A stretch of 12,454 bases of DNA from Capsulimonas sp. (GTDB taxonomy: Bacteria > Armatimonadota > Armatimonadia > Armatimonadales > Capsulimonadaceae): contig JAOQAA010000638.1 of assembly GCA_025963815.1 (NCBI GenBank), positions 1 through 12,454 of the forward strand, written 5' to 3'. The notes under the pieces were generated by a model. That model was given only the letters and a program-made list of their open reading frames with translations, did not search any database and had not been told where the DNA came from. A program made the position numbers and the translations under genes. Below are positions 6,458-12,454 of the stretch, in pieces. The stretch's first letter is position 1. Each line of letters starts with the position of its first letter.

Positions 6458-8215
6458 TTAGAACGTAATCCCTTCCACCTCGAAGTTCACGTTTAAGCTG
6501 CGGTCGCGAAAGTTGTACGTGAATGTCGGGATGAACCCGTGCAGGGTCGGCGCGACGGTCACGCGGTAATCGAGAACATCGTTGCGTTCAAGGTCGTAGC
6601 GCACCAGCCCGGAGACGGCGAAGTTGTGGTTGCCGAGCTGCGCACGGGTGATCAATTCCCGCGACGTGTCCAGCGCGTCAAAGTTGAAGGGCGAGTCACC
6701 AGTGACTTTGCTCGTTCGATACTCGAAACTCAGAGCCGTGCGGTCGGTGAAGTAGTGGACGATGGCGAGATTCGTCTGTGTGTACTGGTAAAGCGACTTG
6801 CTCTTGTCGTAATGGTTGTAGGTGTTCTGGATCGACGGAAGGAACAGCGTATCTTTCCCCAGCATCCAGGGACGCGTGTAGAGACCGACTTGAACGCGAT
6901 CACGACGTCCGTGAATATCCGTCGGCTGCTCGTGATACTCACCGGTAGTAAGTCCAGCGCTCGCATAGAAGACTGGCCGGCGCAGGAATTGGCGGAAGGC
7001 GACAGGGTCGCCCGGAGGCGGCGCGGAGCGGACCGGAACCAGCGGAATGGAGCCGTCGAGGCGAAGCTCAGGAAGCCGGGAGACATACAAATCGTCGCGG
7101 CGTCGACCGCTCGCCGAAAGATGCGCGGCCAGTTCCTCCGATAGGAACAGCCCGCCCCCCCAGGGAGAATCGAAGGGGTGGATCGAGGCGCCTTCGGGCA
7201 GGAAGTCGTGGAACAGCAGCGGATCGCCATACGGCAGCGGAGGGCTGGCGTTCTGCTCAAATTGATGCAGAGCCGCCAGTGGGTCGCGTCGGGGCGGCCG
7301 AGGAGGAGCCGGCTGCACATGACCGGCGATCAGCGTTTGATGCGTCGTCACACGCACCTGAGGCGACTGCTTGGTCGGCAGCAACGCATAGCCTTCAATC
7401 GGATATCGCCCCACCCCCTGATACCGAACTTCAGAGAACACCCCATACCGACCGGAGAGACCGAAGGATGGGGTGAGCTTGGATTCCGGACCGGCGTCGC
7501 CGGACTGTCCGCCGGACCGGAACCTCACACGGGGCAGCGTGAGAATTCGGTTGTGAAAGAGATAAAACGAAGCGTTTTCGGCGCTTCCCCGAGTGACGCC
7601 GGGAATGTGCGCATCCGGGGTCAGAGTGATCTTGGATGTACGCATCTCGAAATCGGGAGACACTCCCGGCGGCGCGGTTGTCAGATGCCCGTCCGTCGCG
7701 ACGATCCGCAAGGGCGTCGCCTCAATCCGGCTGGCCTGGACCCGGTAGGGACGCTGGTACAACAAGATGTTTTCGCCGACGCTCTTCTTGGCGGGACCAT
7801 CGAAGATCAGCTTATCCGCCGCGATGATCGCAATCTTATCATAAGCCTTCACGCTCCCAGTGGCGCTGTAGTTATGATGAGAGAGATCACCCTCGATCCG
7901 GCCGGCTTGGACGAAAAACTCGCCGCCGTAATTCAGCCGCACGGGCTTATCGGGCGTCCCTTCAAGCACTCCTCCGTCCAGCGACCCGCTGATATGCTCG
8001 AAGTCCAGGGACAGCACCGGCAGAGGCGTGTCCGACGTGGCGTTGGGCTCGGGAGAAATAGCTTTCGGCCCGGATCCGATCGGGTTCGCGGGTGAAGGCG
8101 GCAGGGATGTCCCCGGCTGCGTCACCGCCGGCGGGTCTTCCGCGAGCGCCTGTCCGGCGGGCAGCATCGCCAGCGAGAAGGCGACAAGGGCGGAGCGGGT
8201 CTTACTTCCAGTCAT
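6458..8215 (-). CDS. OstA/LptD-like outer-membrane protein
   Basis: A 585-residue protein with a cleavable signal peptide (charged start, SALVAFSLAMLPAG core, cleavage expected after ALA at 25). After a proline-rich linker, residues about 66-215 carry repeated short beta strands of the OstA/LptA-type jelly roll (GGEFFVQAGRIEGDL, ATGSVKAYDKIAIIAADKLIFDG, YRVQASRIE). The rest is a putative beta barrel of alternating strands, ending in NVNFEVEGITF with the C-terminal Phe typical of barrel proteins folded by BAM. In the family, LptD inserts lipopolysaccharide into the outer membrane with LptE. This protein is shorter than the roughly 780 residues of the E. coli protein, so it may be a divergent relative with another cargo. 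The ATG at 8215 is chosen because it begins the signal peptide and has an ATGGA before it. Longer in-frame readings (to 8389) lie inside the preceding gene. The start overlaps the ATPase stop by 14 bases, suggesting one transcript and coupled translation. Confidence 0.72.
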   Translation of the reverse strand: MTGSKTRSALVAFSLAMLPAGQALAEDPPAVTQPGTSLPPSPANPIGSGPKAISPEPNATSDTPLPVLSLDFEHISGSLDGGVLEGTPDKPVRLNYGGEFFVQAGRIEGDLSHHNYSATGSVKAYDKIAIIAADKLIFDGPAKKSVGENILLYQRPYRVQASRIEATPLRIVATDGHLTTAPPGVSPDFEMRTSKITLTPDAHIPGVTRGSAENASFYLFHNRILTLPRVRFRSGGQSGDAGPESKLTPSFGLSGRYGVFSEVRYQGVGRYPIEGYALLPTKQSPQVRVTTHQTLIAGHVQPAPPRPPRRDPLAALHQFEQNASPPLPYGDPLLFHDFLPEGASIHPFDSPWGGGLFLSEELAAHLSASGRRRDDLYVSRLPELRLDGSIPLVPVRSAPPPGDPVAFRQFLRRPVFYASAGLTTGEYHEQPTDIHGRRDRVQVGLYTRPWMLGKDTLFLPSIQNTYNHYDKSKSLYQYTQTNLAIVHYFTDRTALSFEYRTSKVTGDSPFNFDALDTSRELITRAQLGNHNFAVSGLVRYDLERNDVLDYRVTVAPTLHGFIPTFTYNFRDRSLNVNFEVEGITF

Positions 8216-9893
8216 TAATATCCATTTCCACCACGGCGGTCGTATTGAACTCGCCCATGCTTCGTTTGAACTCGGAATCGTCGTAAGTGCGCGATTGGAC
8301 CACGACCGGCATCGGCACCGCATGGCCCAAGAGAAGCGCCTGCTGCTTGCTGTCCAGCGACGCCAAGACGCCGCGCAGCGCCTGCGCACCGGAAACGCCC
8401 GTCAAAACGGCGTCGATGTCGCGCTCGTCGTTCAGCAAGGCCGTGATGCGCGTGCCGAGCTGTGAGAGCACTTCATCGTCGATCCCCGAAGGGCGCTGGT
8501 CCACGACAAGCAGCGTGACATTGTATTTGCGCAGCTCCCGAGCAATGATGCCGAACGTCGTCTGCTGCGCAAGGGCGGGGCTGAGAAACTTGTGCGCCTC
8601 TTCGATCGTAATCACGACCGGCATCGGCTTCTTGCCTTTATCCCCCATCGCCGCTTCCGTCAGCTCGATATAGTTCTTGTGGATCTGGCGCGTCAGAATA
8701 TTCGCGACCAGCATATATTGCAGCGGCTTGCGGTACTGGCCGAACTCCAGAACGACATGCGTCCCTTTGAGCAGACAGCCCATGATCTGCCGCACGGCGT
8801 CGTCTTCCTCGCCCGGCAGGTCTTCACGCAGGAACCCCTTGCACTCCTCCACCATGCGCCCCAGCTTGCGCTTGAGCGCGCCGAGAGACAGCGCGTTGGC
8901 GCCGCTAATCTCGCTGAACGCTTTGATCGCCTCGCCGTCCATTTTGAGCAGCTCAGTCAGCCAGCGCTTGGGATAGTGCTGTTCGAGCAGATACGTCGTC
9001 TCAGCGGCGCTCTGATTGAGGTTCAGCTCATTAGCCAGCAGGAGAATATCGTCGACGCTGATTTGACTATAGGGGATATGGACGTCGTTCTCAATCGGCA
9101 CCTTACGCCGAAGCGCAGCGGCGCGGTCCAGGGTGAACACACGCACTTTGTCCGGGAAGTATTTTTTGAGACCGTCGACCCCCTCTTTCGTGGGATCTTC
9201 GGTCGTTCCCTTCCAGCCGTACTCGCCATGCATGTCGAAGACTAAGTTCACAGCCTTCTTATGCTTGATAATGCCGCACAGACAGATACGGGTCAAAAAG
9301 GTCTTGCCGGTACCCGATTTGCCAAAGATTCCGTTCGATCTCTCGACAAACTTATTCAAATCCAGACAGACCTGAATGTCGGCCATATCCAGCGGCGAGC
9401 CGATATGGAAGTAATCGCCGCCCTGCGTCTCCGCGCCGAAGATATCGGCGATGTCCTCTTCCGTCGCCTCTCCCACCCCGCTGAAATGCGTCGGCACGGT
9501 CTTGACGGGATCGAATTCGATAGCGCCGCGCGGGCGCATCAGCAGCGGCTTCAGCGTGAGGGTCCCGAAGGTGGATGTGCCGCTCAGCACCTGGCGCAAA
9601 AAGGCGTCGTCGGGAGACGGCGGGTTCGCGAGCACCTGCGGCGACGTGCAGTCAAGCGAGACATCGGTGATCATCGCGAAAAACTCGTGCTGCGCTCCGT
9701 CAATGACGACGAACTTGCCCGCCCGAATATCCTCGACCGAACGATCCCCGGTCAGTTTGATCTGAATTCCCGCCTGAAGACTGCCGCGCACGACCGTCCC
9801 CATCGCCATCCGCTGGCGTGGACCCGGAGAAAGCGAGCTGGCGTCGGATAAACTCAGCGCGCCGCGCGCGCCGTTCTTTTGGGTAGAGGGCAT
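8202..9893 (-). CDS. HerA/DUF87-type hexameric ATPase
   Basis: A P-loop ATPase of the HerA/FtsK superfamily, 563 residues. The N-terminal part (residues about 30-120, GTVVRGSLQAGIQIKL, GKFVVIDG, FFAMITDVSL) is the HAS-barrel typical of HerA. The ATPase core has Walker A GKSGTGKT (191-198, Lys197), the strand LVFDMHGEYGW, Walker B with VVITIEEAHKF (Glu431, Glu432), the arginine-containing ARELRKYN segment and the LLVVDQRPS sensor region. The core is interrupted by a helical insert. HerA proteins translocate DNA with the nuclease NurA in end resection, and relatives work in phage defence; no NurA-like gene is seen here. The ATG at 9893 is used. An upstream ATG at 9938 would add MLLSGC... but it lies in the loop of a hairpin. 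Internal ATGs (9809 and 9803) precede the first strand closely. Cytoplasmic. The role next to an LptD-like gene is unknown. Confidence 0.9.
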   Translation of the reverse strand: MPSTQKNGARGALSLSDASSLSPGPRQRMAMGTVVRGSLQAGIQIKLTGDRSVEDIRAGKFVVIDGAQHEFFAMITDVSLDCTSPQVLANPPSPDDAFLRQVLSGTSTFGTLTLKPLLMRPRGAIEFDPVKTVPTHFSGVGEATEEDIADIFGAETQGGDYFHIGSPLDMADIQVCLDLNKFVERSNGIFGKSGTGKTFLTRICLCGIIKHKKAVNLVFDMHGEYGWKGTTEDPTKEGVDGLKKYFPDKVRVFTLDRAAALRRKVPIENDVHIPYSQISVDDILLLANELNLNQSAAETTYLLEQHYPKRWLTELLKMDGEAIKAFSEISGANALSLGALKRKLGRMVEECKGFLREDLPGEEDDAVRQIMGCLLKGTHVVLEFGQYRKPLQYMLVANILTRQIHKNYIELTEAAMGDKGKKPMPVVITIEEAHKFLSPALAQQTTFGIIARELRKYNVTLLVVDQRPSGIDDEVLSQLGTRITALLNDERDIDAVLTGVSGAQALRGVLASLDSKQQALLLGHAVPMPVVVQSRTYDDSEFKRSMGEFNTTAVVEMDINDWK

Positions 9894-9909
9894 GGGTAAT
9901 TGTCGATCC

Positions 9910-9954
9910 CGGAAATAAACACAGCCTGACAGAAGCATAGAGCTTCCGTCAGGC
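9910..9954 (-). terminator. Hairpin with T-rich tail upstream of the ATPase gene
   Basis: Bases 9942-9954 and 9924-9936 form a 13-bp stem with a 5-base loop; the single mismatch on the plus strand is a G-U pair in minus-strand RNA. The minus-strand tail is TGTGTTTATTT. It may be a second terminator for the DUF1559 gene, or a leader structure of the ATPase gene. Confidence 0.5.
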
Positions 9955-9979
9955 GATTTGTTTCAGAGATATTCGTGAT

Positions 9980-10024
9980 GCAAAAGAGAAATTCCTGCTC
10001 AGTCAAAGAATGGGCAGGAATTTC
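9980..10024 (-). terminator. Rho-independent terminator of the DUF1559 gene
   Basis: On the minus strand GAAATTCCTGC (10024-10014) pairs perfectly with GCAGGAATTTC (9998-9988) across a 15-base loop and is followed by TCTTTTG. It lies 20 bases after the DUF1559 stop codon. Confidence 0.7.
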
Positions 10025-10043
10025 ACGTCTGGTCATTCAGACA

Positions 10044-10934
10044 TTACTTGGTGCTAAAGGTGATCGCGAATTGGCTGCTGCCGGTTCCGGCGGACATGCC
10101 GCCGTTCGCGGGGCAGTCGGGCAGCGCCGGTGAACCGGCCTGGTTGCAGTCTTCGGCGGTAGCCACGGAACCACCGGAAACCGATGATCCTTTGTACCAC
10201 TTGACATGCCCGTCCGCCAGTAAGTAGTTTGAGCCGTCGGTGTGCAGTCCGGTCTTAGCGTTAAAGCCCAGCCCGTTGGGTCTTTGCACAGACGCTGTAC
10301 AATCGTAACCGCCGAGGCATCCGGTCTGCATATGGCCACCCGGTTTTACGGGGTCGTCAGAGAATGCGTAAATTTGTCCATCGGTAGGGCCGTTGGTGAC
10401 GGCCGAAACAACGTTAGCAACCCCGCCCTGTTCTTTTGTGTTCAAAATCGGACCGAAGATTCCCGTAATTTCACAAAGCAGAACCGTCTTGGCGGGTGAG
10501 TTCAGACTCGCGAGCGCCTGCCCGGTGTGCGGGTCGTTAGCGTTGCCGCCATCCGTGCGCAGAAAGTTCAGGTTGCCGCCGTAGGAGACGGGATACGAAA
10601 CGATAGCCCCATTGGTTTGGGGTCCCGTACTATCATCGGGACACTTGAAGACACCGGTACTCTTGACATACGGATAAACCGTGCCCGCCCAACCCTGTCC
10701 TAGGAACCCCGCCGATCCGGTCGGATAATTTTCGTCATTATCCTGGGTGTATTGCATAAAACCAAGACCGATTTGCCGCAGGTTGGACGCGCAGGAAATC
10801 TGGCGCGCCTTCTCGCGCGCCTTTGCGAAGACAGGAAAAAGGATGGCCGCAAGGATAGCGATGATAGCGATGACGACGAGCAGCTCAATGAGCGTAAAAC
10901 CGTTCTGATTGGACCGATAATTTTGTGTTTTCAT
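10044..10934 (-). CDS. DUF1559 pilin-like protein with prepilin leader and H-X9-DG motif
   Basis: A 296-residue type IV pilin/pseudopilin-like protein. The short leader ends in NQNG, with prepilin peptidase cleavage expected between Gly12 and Phe13, leaving mature FTLIE with the conserved Glu5, then a roughly 20-residue hydrophobic helix and [12 protein letters not shown]. The DUF1559 body follows: [32 protein letters not shown], and the H-X9-DG motif near the C terminus (His231, Asp241-Gly242, then HVKWYKG). Several cysteines (48, 98, 154, 206, 212, 263, 274) could form disulfides outside the cell. The ATG is supported by GGAGG (10942-10946, minus strand) 7 bases upstream and by a good promoter. 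Such proteins occur in many copies per genome in Armatimonadota and Planctomycetes; their roles in surface structures or macromolecule uptake are mostly untested. It is a single-gene unit with its own terminator. Confidence 0.95.
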   Translation of the reverse strand: MKTQNYRSNQNGFTLIELLVVIAIIAILAAILFPVFAKAREKARQISCASNLRQIGLGFMQYTQDNDENYPTGSAGFLGQGWAGTVYPYVKSTGVFKCPDDSTGPQTNGAIVSYPVSYGGNLNFLRTDGGNANDPHTGQALASLNSPAKTVLLCEITGIFGPILNTKEQGGVANVVSAVTNGPTDGQIYAFSDDPVKPGGHMQTGCLGGYDCTASVQRPNGLGFNAKTGLHTDGSNYLLADGHVKWYKGSSVSGGSVATAEDCNQAGSPALPDCPANGGMSAGTGSSQFAITFSTK

Positions 10935-11017
10935 GAATCAACCTCCGGAGTAGTTGAAAATAATTTGTGTATCATGGCAGAAGTGTACGAATGGAATATT
11001 TGCGTTTCTGTAGAGCA

Positions 11018-11046
11018 AGTATATCATGGGCTTATGGACCAAGCAA
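11018..11046 (-). promoter_or_regulatory. Promoter of the DUF1559 gene
   Basis: On the minus strand TTGCTT (11046-11041) and TATACT (11023-11018) have a 17-base spacer. Transcription should start near 11011, giving a leader of about 75 bases before the ATG at 10934. The AT-rich stretch 10935-11171 holds no gene. Confidence 0.7.
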
Positions 11047-11051
11047 TGCAC

Positions 11052-11076
11052 AAAGTGGCACTTTTATAGCACTTTT
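11052..11076. promoter_or_regulatory. Repeated GCACTTTT elements just upstream of the DUF1559 promoter
   Basis: GCACTTTT occurs at 11058-11065 and 11069-11076, 11 bases apart, so on the same DNA face. AAAGTG-G-CACTTT at 11052-11064 is a 13-base palindrome. They lie just upstream of the -35 box, where activators bind; that a protein binds is inferred. Confidence 0.35.
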
Positions 11077-11159
11077 TGACACAAGCAATCTACTTTAATT
11101 GTCATATATAAAAGACGCGAACATTTACACGAATAACTATTTTAATACGAAAAGACACT

Positions 11160-11182
11160 GGCGCGATCGGTTTATCGGCGCC
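11160..11182 (-). terminator. Weak hairpin at the 3' end of the SGNH hydrolase gene
   Basis: GGCGC-GAT and ATC-GCGCC can pair (8 bp, one bulged base) around the stop codon, followed on the minus strand by AGTGTCTTTTC. The T run is short and 7 bases away, so terminator activity is uncertain. Confidence 0.3.
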
Positions 11183-12329
11183 CTTGCTTGGCTTCGGTGG
11201 ATTTATTGAGCATCAACGCGCGAGCCTGAACTAACTGCGCGCCCAGCAGGGCGTCAAGCACGGCAAGCGGGTGCTGGCCATCCACGGCGAGCATAGTGGC
11301 GCCTGCATCGGTGAGGTAAGGATTGTCGCCGATATCGAGTAAATAGGTGTGCTTGTCTTTGGGCTTGGCGCTTTGGTAAGAGTGGAAGCCGTCTGTAAGC
11401 TCCTTCCGGGCGCGTCCACTGAAGGGGACAATGATCCAGATGTTTGTGTCGGGAGAAGATGCGGCCCGCAGCGAGGTGAGCAGATTGGACACGTCGCCGC
11501 CTCCTGGTCCCCGGTTCTCCCCCATGTTGATGAAGATATCGTCTGGAATGGGAGTGAGTTTGCCAGCGGCAAGTCGGGAGTGCGCGGAGTCGTAGGACTG
11601 CCAGAATGTCATGAGACCAGGCGTGTGGCCGCCGTCCGCCGCGCCGCTGTCCCAGGAAGCTCCGCCATAAGCGACCACGCCATACTCGGCGCCCAGCGCC
11701 GCCGCGATAGGCTGGACATATCCGACCGTCGCGTCCTGCGTCTCCGTGGCGTTGGTAATTCCATCTTTGAAGTTTGCGACGGTGTTGTCGCCGTTGGTGA
11801 TGGAATCGCCGAAAAAGAGGGCGGTTTTCTTTTGAATGGCGGCGGCGCCCGAGGGCGTGCTCGCAGACGCGCCGTCGTCGAGGGTGAAACCCGTTATCCG
11901 CACGACGTTGACCGGAGTCCAGAAATCCAGAAACACGTACCCCGCCACTAGCTGTATGAGAAGTGTATGACTCCCACCCGTCAGCCCAGAAGCGCACGAG
12001 ATGCTCTTGGTCGTGGGCGCGAGCTGGACCGTCACCGGCGCCCTACCGTCCACGGAGTAACGGATGATGGGATACTGCGCGGCGGGTACGGACGCATTAG
12101 TCTCAGGTGACACGTCGAAGTTCACGGCGATGCTCGTTCCCGTGAAGCCCATTTTGAGATATGCGCCGGGGTTGGGCGACTGGGCGTAAGACGCGCCGTT
12201 CTTGTACCAGTTGTAGGGGCTATAGGCGATGTGGGAGTCCGTCGCGGCGACCGAAGTCGCCGCGCGGCCATCCATGGCGCTGCTTAGCAGCGCGCACAGC
12301 CCAAGGGCGCACATAAATTGGCTTCGCAT
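11172..12329 (-). CDS. Secreted SGNH/GDSL-type esterase with N-terminal beta-rich domain
   Basis: A 385-residue exported hydrolase. The signal peptide is residues 1-23 or so (SQFMCALGLCALLSSA core, cleavage near GRAA). Residues about 30-150 form a beta-rich domain (YLKMGFTGTSIAVNF, YSVDGRAPVTVQL, GGSHTLLIQLV) like the jelly roll placed before the catalytic domain in carbohydrate esterase family 2. The SGNH domain has block I FFGDSITNG with nucleophile Ser176, block II around YGGASW (glycine 222/223), block III MGENR (Asn272, where GxND is usual), and block V DGQHP with Asp350 and His353. It is expected to remove acetyl or other acyl groups from polysaccharides outside the cytoplasm; the substrate is not determined. 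The ATG has GAAAGG about 8 bases before it. It starts 17 bases after the stop of an upstream gene on the same strand, so they are probably one operon. Confidence 0.87.
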   Translation of the reverse strand: MRSQFMCALGLCALLSSAMDGRAATSVAATDSHIAYSPYNWYKNGASYAQSPNPGAYLKMGFTGTSIAVNFDVSPETNASVPAAQYPIIRYSVDGRAPVTVQLAPTTKSISCASGLTGGSHTLLIQLVAGYVFLDFWTPVNVVRITGFTLDDGASASTPSGAAAIQKKTALFFGDSITNGDNTVANFKDGITNATETQDATVGYVQPIAAALGAEYGVVAYGGASWDSGAADGGHTPGLMTFWQSYDSAHSRLAAGKLTPIPDDIFINMGENRGPGGGDVSNLLTSLRAASSPDTNIWIIVPFSGRARKELTDGFHSYQSAKPKDKHTYLLDIGDNPYLTDAGATMLAVDGQHPLAVLDALLGAQLVQARALMLNKSTEAKQGRR

Positions 12330-12346
12330 TCTGATCGCCTTTCGCG

Positions 12347-12454
12347 CTATTTCTGCGCCATGAGTAAACGCAGGGCGCCTTGTTTGCCGGCGATGATGTT
12401 TGCTCCCTTGTCCGTCTTCACGGCCGCGCCATTCGCGACGGACATGGAGTAATC
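12347..12454 (-). CDS. C-terminal end of an unidentified gene, cut by the right edge
   Basis: An open frame enters from the right edge and ends at a TAG (12349-12347). The 35 visible residues contain DYSMSVANGAAVKTDKG and end in GALRLLMAQK. This is too little to assign a family. The 17-base gap to the esterase start, same strand and similar base composition suggest a shared operon, perhaps for glycan breakdown. The frame could by chance be open, but the spacing to the next gene and its ribosome site support a real gene end. Confidence 0.6.
   Translation of the reverse strand, partial: DYSMSVANGAAVKTDKGANIIAGKQGALRLLMAQK

Noticed and set aside
7178..8095. Plus-strand open frame of about 305 codons opposite the LptD-like gene
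   Set aside because: Shadow frame with low-complexity Arg/Gly composition; the opposite strand has a signal peptide and beta-barrel pattern.
9894..9938. Lipoprotein-like start MLLSGC for the ATPase
   Set aside because: The ATPase is cytoplasmic by family, and the extension comes from translating a hairpin arm, so the lipobox is most likely fortuitous.
1..12454. CRISPR array, rRNA or insertion sequence
   Set aside because: No regularly spaced repeats, rRNA-like sequence or transposase frames with terminal repeats were found by reading.

Overview
The window looks like a chromosomal segment from a diderm, GC-rich bacterium, most probably an Armatimonadota member (Capsulimonas-like). The main clue is the pilin-like DUF1559 protein at 10044-10934. 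It has a class III prepilin leader, a short [12 protein letters not shown] motif right after the hydrophobic helix, and an H-X9-DG motif. That exact style is, from general knowledge, abundant in Armatimonadota; Planctomycetes carry a related but different variant. An OstA/LptD-like outer-membrane protein fits a diderm envelope. The phylum is inferred, not proven.

Left part (1-3463): a histidine phosphatase on the minus strand (TTG start, running to the left edge) is divergent from a two-gene plus-strand operon. That operon pairs a HipA-like kinase-fold protein with a DUF3037 protein through an ATGA overlap. It is followed by an AT-rich gene for an unknown exported protein, and then, convergently, by a ParD-type antitoxin gene with no toxin gene beside it. 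This AT-richer block ends next to a tRNA-Pro(GGG) gene with a strong promoter and terminator, so it resembles a small accessory islet beside a tRNA, though no integrase or duplicated tRNA end is visible.

Middle part (3780-8215): a complete cytoplasmic GH2 beta-mannosidase on the plus strand converges on an OstA/LptD-like gene on the minus strand. A perfect 20-bp inverted repeat lies between the two stop codons. Upstream of the LptD-like gene and overlapping it by 14 bases is a HerA/DUF87-type ATPase gene, an unexpected partner for an outer-membrane protein.

Right part (9924-12454, all minus strand): two hairpins separate the ATPase gene from the DUF1559 gene, which has its own good sigma-70-type promoter and Shine-Dalgarno sequence. 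Upstream of that lies a secreted SGNH/GDSL esterase with an N-terminal beta-rich domain, and then the last 35 codons of an unidentified gene 17 bases before it. The mannosidase, the secreted esterase and the pilin-like protein together suggest a glycan-using lifestyle.

The most interesting unexplained material is the HipA-like/DUF3037 pair, whose kinase-like member appears to lack standard catalytic residues; the toxin-less ParD gene; and the ATPase/LptD-like overlap. No stretch over 300 bases is without a gene.
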